From: Miscanthus floridulus
Taxonomy: Eukaryota > Streptophyta > Magnoliopsida > Poales > Poaceae
NCBI RefSeq assembly: GCF_019320115.1
Contig: NC_089584.1
Span: forward strand, 108,083,799-108,147,798
Direction of reading: 5' to 3'
DNA length: 64,000 nucleotides
A program made the position numbers and the translations under genes. The notes beneath the pieces are model-generated. The model had not been told where the DNA came from. It saw only the letters and a program-made list of their open reading frames with translations, and did not search any database. Numbering within the stretch: position 1 is the stretch's first letter; the number at the start of each line of letters is the position of its first letter. Shown in pieces: positions 46,662 through 56,858 of the stretch.

Positions 46662-47332
46662 ATAATTAGAGATGCAAGTGGGTTTCGTGTCAATGTCAAC
46701 CCACACATCCTGTTTCTTTTGATTTGCCAACCATGTGTACAAAGTGATCTATAAATTAAGTAGGTGGTTGAGTAGAGTGAGTCTTGGGTAGAAACACTAG
46801 CAAAATCAACAGTGCCACAGAACAAAGCAATAGCATTACAAAAAACTGCCACCAAAACTTAAAAGCTGGCAAATCCAGTAGTTCAAAACTACACTAAAAC
46901 TTGAAGACCTCTCATTGGTAGTTGATCCAACTTGACTGCAACACATAACCTATAAAATAAGAGCAGGTGACAAGGACAGAAGGTTTATTCATCCTTACAT
47001 TTTCTTCAAAATTTCGATGCTTAAATGTGTTAACTCAACACAAGTCAGAATCAGATTCAGACTTCATCGATGTGAAGAAACCAACATGCAGAATATTCTC
47101 ATTTACAATTTGCAAGTCTGTCCTGTTTCTGGACAAACACAACTTTCAACATTGTCGCATGTTTCTCCGACTTCTATTAATAGTCAGTTCTTTCTTTTTC
47201 CAGAAACAGGAGTGGTACAACCCCTCCTGGATATGTACATATATGATATATCATATGGATAAAGAAGAGCATGATAATAGCAAACATTTATTCATTGATC
47301 TAATAGTCAGTTATTTATCGATCTTCCCAAAT
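46662..47332. other. Unassigned AT-rich DNA
   Basis: Short frames without family resemblance. Nothing else visible. Confidence 0.4.
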
Positions 47333-47349
47333 AGCATGAAACAATAATA

Positions 47350-47387
47350 CAGCAACAACAATAAAGCCTTTTAGTCCCAAGCAAGTA
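47350..47387 (-). mobile_element. 38-bp RTE-LINE tail with 17-bp target duplication
   Basis: AGCATGAAACAATAATA occurs at 47333-47349 and again at 47388-47404. Between the two is only CAGCAACAACAATAAAG and TTTTAGTCCCAAGCAAG, which matches the 3' tail of the larger LINE at 47708 (AACAACAACAACG, CTTTCAGTCCCAAGCAA). It is an extremely 5'-truncated LINE insertion. Confidence 0.85.
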
Positions 47388-47404
47388 AGCATGAAACAAT
47401 AATA

Positions 47405-47644
47405 ACACCTGCATTTCATTTTATAAGGTGCCACATGCATTTTTTAGGTTCAAACCTCATAAGCTTGAATCAACGATTAAAAAAATAATTGTACAAAATG
47501 ATACGATTTGATTCAGAACAAAAGTACTTTATTATGATTTTATTGCTACAAACAATTTAGTATATAGGAGAAATGAAGGGCCAAAGTTTAGTTTTAGAGA
47601 CATTGCCGAGTCAAACAATGCCTTATATTTTGCGACAGAGGGAG
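47405..47644. mobile_element. Stowaway-like MITE, about 240 bp
   Basis: The right end TTATATTTTGCGACAGAGGGAG is the usual Stowaway-type terminus followed by TA; the left end ACACCTGCATTTCATTTTATA is a diverged inverted copy preceded by TA. Confidence 0.6.
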
Positions 47645-47875
47645 TACTGCAGTACCTCAGTTCTCAGCTAGAGGGCCACTCAATCCCTAGGCAGCACAGA
47701 GACCATGTAACAACAACAACAACGTAGCCTTTCAGTCCCAAGCAAATTAGGGTAGGCTAGAGTTGAAACCCACTGAGAGCGCCAAGTCACGGTTCAGGCA
47801 CTTCAATAGCTGATTTCCAAGCACTCCTATTCAAATATAGATCTCTAGGTATATTCTAAGCTTTTAAATATCTTT

Positions 47876-49913
47876 TTATTGCCTCCCCCATGTCAATTTC
47901 GGTCTTCCTCTATCTCTCCTCATATTATTAGCTTGGCTTAGGACTCCACAATGCACTGGTGCCTCTGAAGGTCTTCTTTGGACATGGCCAAACCACCTCA
48001 ACTGATGTTGGACAAGCTTTTCTTCAATTGGTGCTACCTCTACGCGATCACGTATATCATTGTTCCGAACTCGGTCCATTCTTGTGTGACCACAAATCCA
48101 TCACAACATACACATTTCTGCAACACTCAGTTGTTGAACATGTCGAATCTTTGTAGGCCAACATTCTGCTCCATACAACATAGCCGGTCTAATCGTCGTT
48201 CTATAAAACTTGTCTTTTAGCTTTTGTGGTACCCTCTTGTCACAGAGAATGCCACAAGTTTATCGTCACTTAATCCACCCTGCTTTGATTCTATGGCTAA
48301 CGTCCGCATCAATACCTCCATCCCTCTGTAGCATCGATCCCATATACCGAAAGGTATCCTTTTTAGACACTGCATGACCTTCCAAACTCACATCTCCCTC
48401 CTCCTGTGCAGCTCCGCCAAAGTCGCATCTCATGTATTCGGTTTTAGTTCTGCTCCGTCTAAAACCTTTAGATTGAAGGGTCTGCCGCCATAACTCTACA
48501 TCATTAGCGAACAACATACACCAAGGGATATCCCCTTGTATGTTTCTAGTAACCTTATCCATTACCAAGGCAAAGAGATACGAGCTTAAAGCTGACCCTT
48601 GATGAAATCCAATTTTAATTGAGAAGTAATCTGTGTTACCATCGTTTATTCGAACATTAGTCACAACATTGTTGTACATGTCCTTAATGAGGGTCACGTA
48701 CTTTGATGGGACTTTATTTTTGTCTAAAGCCCACCACATAATATTTCTTGGTATCTTATCATAAGCCTTCTCCAAGTCAATGAAAACCATGTGAAGGTCC
48801 TTCTGCTCTCTAAACCGCTCCATAACTTGTCTTATTAAGAAGATTGCTTCTGTGGTTAACCTTCCGGACATGAAACCAAATTGGTTTGTTGATATCTGCG
48901 TCGTTCCTCGCAGGCGCTGCTCGATGACTCTCTCCCATAACTTCATAGTGTGGCTCATCAACTTAATTCTCTGATAATTAGTACAACTTTGAATATCTCC
49001 CTTGTTCTTGTAGATTGGTACCAATATGCTTCTTCTCCACTCCTCAGGCATCTTGTTCGATCGAAAGATATTGTTGAACATCTTGGTTAGCCATACTATA
49101 GTTATATCCCCGAGACATCTCCCCACCTTGATTGGGATACCATCACGGCCCATCGCTTTGCCCCTTTCATCCTTTTCAAGGCTTCTCTGACCTCTAATTC
49201 TTGAATCCTTCGTATAAAGCGCCTGTTAGTGTCATCAAATGAGTCGTCCAGCTGAACGGTGGTGTTCTCATTCTCACCATTGAACAATTTATCAAAATAC
49301 TCTTGCCATCTATGTCTGATCTCATCCTCCTTCACCAAGAGTTGCTCCCTCTCATCCTTTATGTACTTGATTTGGTTGAAGTCTCTTGTCTTCCTATCGC
49401 GAGACCTAGCTATCCTATAAATGTCATTCTCTCCTTCCTTTGTACTCAAACGTTCATAAAGGTCCTCATAGGCCCATCCCTTTGCCTCACTCACCGCTCG
49501 TTTTGCAGTCTTCTTTGCCACCATGTACTTCTCTATGTTGTCTGCGCACCTGTCATGATACAAGCGCTTATAACACTTCTTTTCCTTAATAGCCTTTTGC
49601 ACATCTTCATTCCACCACTAAGTGTCTTTCGAGTCACATCCGCTCCCTTTGGTCACTCCAAGCACCTCTGAAGCAACCTTCCGAATGCATGTTGCCATCT
49701 TCTCCCACATGTTGTTTGCGTCGCCTTCATCCTTCCAAGGCCCTCTTCAATGACCTTTTCCTTAAAGACCTTTGATGCCTCCCCTTCTAATTTCCACCAC
49801 TTCGTTTTAGCAACCCTAGCTTGTTTGTTTCCACGAGCTTGCACCAGAGAGCGAAAGTCAGCCACCACCAGCTTGTGTTGAGCGACCACACAGTCTGCAG
49901 GTATCACCTTACA
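47876..49913 (-). pseudogene. RTE LINE reverse transcriptase and linker remnant
   Basis: Minus-strand frames give in order VVAQHKLVVADF (end of the endonuclease), a linker, then RT: MPEEWRRSILVPIYKNKGD, NYQRIKLMSHTMKLWERV, NQFGFMSGR, VFIDLEKAYDKIPR (catalytic Asp present), GSALSSYLF and MLFANDVELWRQ. The last should read FADDV: the first catalytic aspartate's neighbour is changed to Asn, and about 15-20 residues after it are missing. The C-terminal VQHQLRWFGHVQRRP is family typical. At least two frameshifts (near 49120 and 49620). Confidence 0.88.
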
Positions 49914-49929
49914 GTCCACACCATTGTTT

Positions 49930-50060
49930 TTGAGGCATCGCCTAGTTGTCGCCTAGGCGACAAGGTGTGGTCGAGGGCCTGGGCGTCGGGGTCGCCACGA
50001 CCTCAGCGTGTATGGCGTCCGCCTCATAGGATTAGGTGTCGCCTAGGCGCGAATGGCGTC
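49930..50060. repeat. Left subterminal CGCCTAGGCG palindromes of the hAT element
   Basis: GTCGCCTAGGCGAC near 49947-49962 and TGTCGCCTAGGCGCG near 50035-50050. The matching motifs lie at 54060-54095. Short subterminal repeats are typical transposase binding sites in hAT elements. Confidence 0.7.
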
Positions 50061-50425
50061 GGGCGAACGCCTACCACCGCGCCACGGACGCCGGATGCTG
50101 GTCATAGGGGAAGGGCGTCAAAAAGAGCGTGGCCGCACGGGGAATCGACCGTACGCCCTCGGGAAACGGAAGAGACGCGGGAAATCGACCGCGTGTGCGC
50201 CTCTTCGCGTGGGAAATCGACCGCGCGAGTCATTGACCGCGAGTGCGGGCGAGGGGAGAGGAAGAAAGAAGGCGGTGGATGGACCTCGACCTCCGCTGGG
50301 CTGCTACTCTGCTCGTGTCCACCAGCCGACCGCCCCTGCCGCGGAGCCGGCCTGGTATGCCCCCCGCCTCCACTCTGCTTTTCCGCCTGGTATGCCCCCC
50401 CCCCCGCCTCCACTTTGCTTTTCCA

Positions 50426-50803
50426 AATCTCGTACGACGGGAACTTGGTGAGCGCGAAGCCGGCGGCCTCGTCCCACGGCGCCTCGCTGAAGTTCAGCTG
50501 CTGCATCTTTGGCACCGTCGACGATTTGGGGGAGGCAGACGGCGACGGGGACAGGCACGAGGACTCAGCTGTGGACTCGTGGTAGGACGAGGACGCGTCG
50601 TCGGAGGACGGCGAAGAGGAGCAGTTGCTGGTGGGGGTGGACGACGACGTGGCAGCAGCTGCAGTGGCGGAGGCGGGCTTCTTGGCGCCCTTCTTCTTGG
50701 ACGCGGCGATGTTCTGGCAAAGCGTCTGGAGCTTGGCGTCGATGGAGGCGTGGAGCGGGCCGCGGGAGGCAGCTGCAGTGGCGGAGGCAGGCTTCTTGGA
50801 CAC
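50426..50803 (-). pseudogene. Captured fragment of an AP2/ERF (DREB A-6, RAP2-4-like) gene inside the hAT element
   Basis: The minus strand encodes RGPLHASIDAKLQTLCQNIA, a Ser-rich stretch, then LNFSEAPWDEAAGFALTKF and PSYEI. That is the C-terminal part, beyond the AP2 domain, of RAP2-4-like ERF proteins as I know them; these end FPSYEIDW. The AP2 domain itself is absent. The fragment stops abruptly after SYEI. A segment encoding KKPASATAAA is duplicated at its upstream end. Its orientation is opposite to the transposase. Best read as gene capture by the transposon. The alternative is a low-complexity coincidence, which the two conserved blocks make unlikely. Confidence 0.72.
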
Positions 50804-50811
50804 TCACACTT

Positions 50812-51001
50812 CTGTCTGCTCTGCTCTGCTTGAGTTCTTGTACTGCTGCTCTATACTCTCTGCTTTGCCTCCTCAAGCTCTGCTCTGAATCTGAATCTGA
50901 ATATGCTATGCTATGCTCTGTCTGCTCTGAATATGCTATACTCTCTGCTCTGCCTCCTCAAACATAAGGCTCTTGCTTTCTTTTATGTAGCATCCAGCAA
51001 C
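50812..51001 (+). other. hAT 5' leader with CTCTGCTCTG repeats and splice acceptor
   Basis: An imperfect duplication of about 90 bp (ATACTCTCTGCTTTGCCTCC and a later ATACTCTCTGCTCTGCCTCC). A TTTTATGTAG acceptor directly precedes the start region, so the transcript probably has a spliced 5' UTR. Confidence 0.5.
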
Positions 51002-53630
51002 ATGGCAAGCTCAAGTGAAGCACCTGATTATGATCCCAAGACTGATCCAGCAAGGAAAGCAAAGTCCAATGATCCAGGCTAGAAATATGCCTACTGGCAG
51101 GACCCTGCTAGGAGAGACTGGGTGACATGTATCCTATGTGGAAATGAGGCTTCAGGAGGCATAAAGAGGTTCAAGCAACATTTGGCTGGTGGATATGGAG
51201 ATATTGTCCTTTGTCCAAAAGTTACAACTGAAATCAGGAAAGAGATGGAAGCTTACATGCAAAAGAAGAGAAGAAGGCCTTTGTTCTTGGATGGTATTGA
51301 GGAAGAAGATGGGGAAGATGAAGTTGTGGAGGTGGCAGCAGCAGATGTACAAGCAGGAGCAGATGGGGGTGCAAAACCGGCTGCAAAACCAAGTTCTGGG
51401 ACATCCGCCAAAAGAAGGCATGCTATCTATCAATTCAAGGCTTCAAGACCTAGCAATGGCAATTCAACACCAAAGACAACAAAGTCTGTTGTTGCTATGC
51501 TTAGAAGAACTCCTGAACAGATAGTAGATCAAAGGCGTGCAAATGACTTTCAACCCACCATTGAGTCCAGCACAAAGACTAAGGAGGAGAAGCAATATGT
51601 GGATTTGCAATGGGCACTATGGTTCATGGAGTGTGGTGTATCCTTTAATGCAGCAAATTCAAGGCAATTTGAAATTGCCTGTGAGGCAATAGCCCAATAT
51701 GGTTCAGGGTACAAGCCTCCAACTAACCAACAGCTTGGTGAACCTTTGCTTCAAGAATGTGTTAAGGTGACAAGTGCCATGAGGAAGGACCATGAGCAGG
51801 CCTGGAAGCAATATGGTTGTACACTAATGTCAGATGGATGGACTGATATGAGAGGGCGCCACTTGATTAATTTTCTTGTGAACAGCCCTGAGGGAACATA
51901 CTTTTTGGAGTCAGTTGATGCATCAAGTCAAGTTCATAGTGCAACAATGTTAGCTGATTTGTTATAGGAGAAGATTGAGGACATTGGAAAGGACAATGTT
52001 GTTCAAGTTGTGACCGACAATGGCGCTAACTACAAGGCTGCTGGTAAGATTTTGATGGATAGGATTCCCAAACTGTTTTGGAGTCCTTGTGCTGCACATT
52101 GCTTGGATCTGATGTTGGAAGAAATTGGGAACTTGAAGGCATTTAAGAAACCTATTGCACGTGCTAGGCGTGTCACCACATTCATTTATAGGCATGGGAG
52201 GCTTCTTATTGCAATGAGGGCTCAAACAGGTGGGAATGATCTTGTTAGGGCAGCAAAGACTCGATTTGCCACATCATTTTTGACATTGAAGAGTTTGTAC
52301 AAGAACAAGGATGCCTTGAAGAGCTTGTTTGTTAGTGAAGCATGGATTGGGAACAACTTGTGTACAACTACAGCAGGTCAACAAGTGCAAAACATTGTGT
52401 TATCTACTGAGTTTTGGAACTCAGTAGAAGATTGCCTAAGAGCTTCAGCCCCACTCTTAATTGTTTTAAGGGCTGTTGATGGTGATGAGAAGCCTGCAAT
52501 GCCAGAGGTCACAGCTCTAATGAATCATGCAAAAGATAGGATAAAGCTCAGCTTCAATATATCAACCAAGCAGGGACTGCTCAAGCGTATCATGGACATT
52601 ATTGAGAAGTGTTGGGTGAATCAAATGGAGCATCCATTGTATGGGGCTGCACTATATTTGAACCCAGGAAAATTTTATTCTCTTGTAAAAGCTAATGATG
52701 ATGCCACTGTTAGGCAGCTAAGAGGTTGTTTTATTGAAGTGCTTGGAAGAATGATATCAGATGTGGAAACACAAATGAAGATCAATAGGCAGGCCATTGA
52801 GTACGAAGAGCAACGTGGAGATGCCTTCTCAAACAAAATGGCAAAGGAAAGCTATGACAAAATGAGTCCTCGTAAGTGTTGTTAATCTCAGCTTGCAAAT
52901 TTCAGCAACTTAATTGCATTCCAAACTCCTAATATGTGCTGTACTTTTCATCCAGTTGATTGGTGGCGTTCTTATGGTGGCCAAGCCATTGAACTACAAA
53001 GACTTGCTAAGCGTATAGTTAGTCTTTGTGCTTCATCATCTGGTTGTGAGAGATGCAGGAGTACCTTTAATTTTGTGAGTATCCTTGTGATTAACAAATT
53101 CTATTTAGATGCATACAATCTGATTTTTTTGTTTGTAGATGCATACAAAGAAAAGGAATAGGCTGCTGCACAAGAGATTGAATGATATTGTTTTTATTTC
53201 ATACAATCGGAAGATGAGAACAAGGTTTCAGCTTATGCGTGAGAAGGCAGGCAAGAAATATGACCCTTTGGTCGTTGAGGAGTTTGATTGGGACAATGAA
53301 TGGGCTGATTCATTGCATGTGCCCATTCCGGGTGCTCGAGGGTCTGATGCTGTCAATGAGCTCACATGGCAGCATGTTGATGAAGCCACCGGTGCATCAC
53401 AAGCGCTGCAGGGTCGTAATCTTCCTAGAAGAGCTACTGCTACTCAATATTATAGTCGTTCAAGAAATGTTCCTGTTCTTGCTACTGCTACTGAAGATGG
53501 AGAAGAGGAAGATGAAGTTGAAGACCCACATGATGATGCAGAAGTGAGCGAGTGTGAAGAAGATGGCAATGTTCTTGCTACTGAAGAAGACAAGGCTGCT
53601 GATCCTGATGAGTTTGATGATGGATTTTGA
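51002..53630 (+). pseudogene. hAT transposase, 826 codons with two premature TAG codons
   Basis: Three exons join in phase: 51002-52871, 52956-53074, 53139-53630 (GT-AG introns of 84 and 64 bp). Domains: a BED-type zinc finger (CILCG ... RFKQHL ... LC, about residues 40-70), an acidic linker, a DUF659-like region with the catalytic-core pattern SDGWTDMRGR and VVTDNGANYKAAG, CAAHCLDLMLEEIG, and a C-terminal hAT dimerisation region WWRSYGG ... RLAKRIVSLCASSSGCER, followed by an acidic tail. The only clear lesions are TAG at codon 27 (51080-51082, where Trp fits) and TAG at codon 322 (51965-51967, where Gln or Glu fits). Both are one transition from a sense codon if Trp and Gln are correct. In intact relatives the protein cuts and joins the transposon ends. 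Confidence 0.9.
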
Positions 53631-54054
53631 GTGCTAAAACAGAGATTTGCAGTCCTGTTGATGGATTCTTTTGTGTCCTGCACCCTTGCTGTACTTTTGG
53701 TGTAGTTGACTTAATTAGTATGCTTTAGAGTTCAGTACTTCATTATAAGTTTGTGGACTATTTGAGAAAGACTATGATGTCATTTGTCATGCTCATGCAT
53801 GCACTAATGCTTGCTAATTTGTTATCTTGCCTCCTGTGTATTGTTTCCTATTTAATTCTCAGCAACTGATAATGTGTTTGATTGCTGAATTCTTTAATTG
53901 TCATGCAGTTTCCTTCAAGGGGTTGGATGCTACATGGGAGAAGAGCTTTTGGAAAGGAAAGAAAGGAACATGGGCTCTAGAATTGGCAACAAACGAGATA
54001 TGTATGTGCTGCACTAGTATATAAAATTCTAGCTTACAACGCCTTACAATATGC

Positions 54055-54145
54055 GTATGGCGTCGCCTAGGCGTCCGCCACAAACGCCTAGGCGTTGTGA
54101 AGGGGGTCGGGCGCAGCGCCTTGCCGCGGCGCCTCAAAAACAATG
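54055..54145. repeat. Right subterminal CGCCTAGGCG palindromes of the hAT element
   Basis: GCGTCGCCTAGGCG and ACGCCTAGGCGTTG within 40 bp, then a GC-rich tract and the right terminal repeat. Confidence 0.7.
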
Positions 54146-54153
54146 GTCCACGC

Positions 54154-55108
54154 ATGTTCGTTTATCCCTCCTTTTTGTAAGGACAAAGTCGATTTGACTA
54201 GAGTATTGGCCGCTACTAAAGGTCACTAAATGGGATTGTCTCTTACGAAAGAAAGTGTTAGCTATCATCAGATCAAACGCTATGGCGAAGTCTAAGACTT
54301 CCTCTTCCTCCTGGTTCCTACTACCATATTCGAAACCTACACTTGATGTACCTACATGGCCATTAAGATCACCTCCTATAAAGAGCTTCGCGCTACTAGG
54401 GACAGCTCTAACCAAGCGATCTAAGTCTTCCCAGAAAAACCGCTTAGCACTCTTATCATGGCCTACTTGAGGGGCATACACACTAATTACGTTTAAGACC
54501 ATATCACTAATGACAAGTTTAACTAAGATGATCCTATCCCTTTGCCTTCTCACCTCCACAACACCATCCTTGAGGCTCTTATCAATCAAAACTCCTACTC
54601 CATTTTTATTTGAAGTTGTCCCTGTGTACCAGAGCTTGAAGCCGGTATTGTCCACCTCCTTCGCATTATGCCCCTTCCATTTAGTCTCTTGGATGCATAA
54701 GATATTTACACGCCTCCTAACCGTTGTGTCCACTAACTCTCTCAACTTACCCGTAAGGGACCCTACATTCCAGCTACCTAAACGGATGCTAGTTGGCTTG
54801 ACTAGCTTCCTTACCCTTCGCACCCGCCGATGTAGGTGTGAAGACCCTTGCTCATTTTGCACCACACCCAGGCGCCGATGTGGCGCGCCACTAAGGATGC
54901 GACGACCCGATCCTTGTTCACTTGACACCGTGTCCAGATCGCGACACGGCGCGTCACGGGGGTGACGACCCGGCCCTTGCTCATTTAACACCATACCCGG
55001 GTTCCGACATGACGCGTCGCTAAGAGGGTTACGCCCCAACGGGATTCTTTTGAGTTTCATCTCCATAAAAGTGGCTAAGTTTTTATATTGGCTCGCTGCG
55101 CCTAACAC
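54154..55108 (-). pseudogene. RTE LINE endonuclease (APE-type), 5' part
   Basis: An open minus-strand frame. After a repetitive N-terminus with three similar NEQGPGRHP-like units, the endonuclease domain is complete up to the insertion: SWNVGSLTGK, ILCIQETKWKG (catalytic Glu), VYAPQVGHD, FIGGDLNGHVG (catalytic Asp-x-Asn) and QIDFVLTKRR. The final His-containing part (VVAQHK) lies beyond the hAT insertion at 49890. It would nick DNA to prime reverse transcription. Confidence 0.85.
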
Positions 55109-55242
55109 AACCCTCCTCCTTTACCAGGACTTGGAACCTGCTATGCTGGGACACCAAAGACGCCCCACCATAGGCGGAGACCATGAGAAAGGAAAAAAGA
55201 TAACTATGCATGCTAAGCATGTATGTAATTCTTGAAAATTAT

Positions 55243-55497
55243 GACCTCTGTCCAGGAAAGGATGCAATTCTAGCTCTATTCCTAGTCAAACTTTTTAAAC
55301 TTGGACAAAGTTTATAGAAAAAACTATCAATATTTATAACACAAAATAGGTATACTATCAAAATATATATCATGACAAATCTAATGAAACTTATTTGGTA
55401 TCATAAATATTGATACATTTTTTGTATAGACTTGGTCAAACTCAAAATGGTTTGACTCGGTGCTATGCTAGAGTTGCATTATTTTCCGGATGGAGTA
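55243..55497. mobile_element. Stowaway-like MITE, about 255 bp
   Basis: The left GACCTCTGTCCAGGAAAGGA and the reverse complement of the right end TACTCCATCCGGAAAATAAT are inverted repeats, continuing with TGCAATTCTAGC / TGCAACTCTAGC. AT-rich interior. Confidence 0.72.
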
Positions 55498-56858
55498 TCA
55501 CACAATGTGAAGGAGGCCCATTAAGGTCAAATGACTTGTACATTTGAATTTCATTCATCATGAATTGAATGACAATGGAGCACACAGACTGCATAACTCG
55601 GATTAGACACTTTAGTGTTATGGAGTGTGGATAAGGAGTGGTAGAACATTGACCATAGGCTAAGGCCGTGTATATTAGAATGGTGCCAAGCAACCTATAC
55701 AATTTTTGTACCAGTGGCAAATGTTGGACTAATGGCCTCAAAATCAAGCTTTGGGGCCCCAACTTATGTGTTATTCGTTAGGTACATGCAGGTAAAACCC
55801 ACTTGCCTAGAAAGTCAACAGCGAATTGAAAACCTGAACTAAACAACAGAATGTTTCCATGTAATTTTGTTTTGTTCTTTCCTATATAAGGCATTAGCAA
55901 AATAGACTGTGCCAGTCTTAAGCTTTGCATACTAGCAAAATGGTATGTACAAGAACAACAATTTAGCATCAGTATATGGTAAGATTGTAGTAAGGGCTGT
56001 GTTCAACATGGGGATGGTAGGCTGTGTTCAGTTGAGGTCAGTCGAATTCGCCCGAGGAAAGACACATATAAAGCTTTTGCTAACAGTTAAGACAATACAA
56101 CAATAAGTAAAATACTTAGCAAGGGAATGTGCAGCATCCAGCATCTAAATAAAAAATATAGGCCTGCATATGTTTTAAGGGGAAAATTTGTTCAAACCAC
56201 CTGAAACAGATTCGATGGCTCAAGCTACAGTTGTTGTGAAGTATTAGTGGATTGCCCACCTCTTCCCAATCGCTTAAGCTTTTGGGTTCATTTGTTTGGT
56301 GCATGAAACCTAACAACAGTATGACACAGTTGAAACTTTCAGCAATAAACAGGGTCATTAATCTGAAGTCTGAACGCCAAAGGATGATAATGTAGTGTGA
56401 GCCTATGAGGTTGAAACGATTGAGCAGAATACTTTTTACCATGTGCTATGATCAGGAAGCTGATCCAGTAACATAAATGAACATTATTGCTGTGGAATAC
56501 ACCACAATTATATCAAGGAAAAGAGTGACTAGCAACAAATCACCTTGGACCTTGGTTGATTTCTTTTTTCCATACATTATCAGATACTGAGTTACTGACC
56601 AGTCTAGAATACTAGTTCAGGCAGCACGAAACCCCACTAAACCTAATCAGAATCAGATAAGGTATTTTTCAAAGAACTATGAAACTATCATTACCCCTAT
56701 CTCAGAAGTTCTATTTTCAACCAGAAGAATCAAAGCATGAAATGGGAAATAAAGAATTCATTAGCAAAAGCATTAAATTAGGCAATTGTAAATTTGTAAT
56801 AACTATGACATGCATGGATCACACAGTATCACTAGCTGTAAATTTGTAATAACTATCC
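55498..56858. other. Region downstream of the TrmH-like gene
   Basis: AT-rich, no supported gene. The part next to 56859 is presumably the 3' UTR of the minus-strand gene. Confidence 0.4.

Larger units (their letters stand above)
49922..54145 (+). mobile_element. hAT transposon, 4224 bp, nearly autonomous
   Basis: Terminal inverted repeats CATTGTTTTTGAGGC at the left and GCCTCAAAAACAATG at the right. The 8-bp duplication is GTCCACAC (49914-49921) and GTCCACGC (54146-54153), with one difference. Both subterminal regions carry CGCCTAGGCG palindromes. The interior holds a full-length transposase frame with two premature stops and, near the left end, an antisense host-gene-like fragment. It sits inside the RTE LINE and is younger than it. 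Confidence 0.93.
47708..55176 (-). mobile_element. RTE-type LINE (about 3.2 kb without insertion), minus strand
   Basis: The 3' end, with a (TTG)n-like tail on the minus strand, lies at 47708; the 5' end is near 55176. The 9-bp target duplication GAGACCATG is at 47699-47707 and 55177-55185. Endonuclease is encoded from 55108 to 54154 and reverse transcriptase from about 49913 to 47876. A hAT transposon at 49922-54145 splits the coding region. With the hAT removed, the reading is collinear: RTCVDCKVIPADCVVAQHK. The element is dead because of frameshifts and loss of catalytic residues. Confidence 0.9.

Noticed and set aside
50243..50967. 196-aa and 152-aa plus-strand frames in the hAT element
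   Set aside because: Shadows of the antisense ERF-like fragment and its GC-rich flanks; Arg/Trp/Gly-rich without domain.
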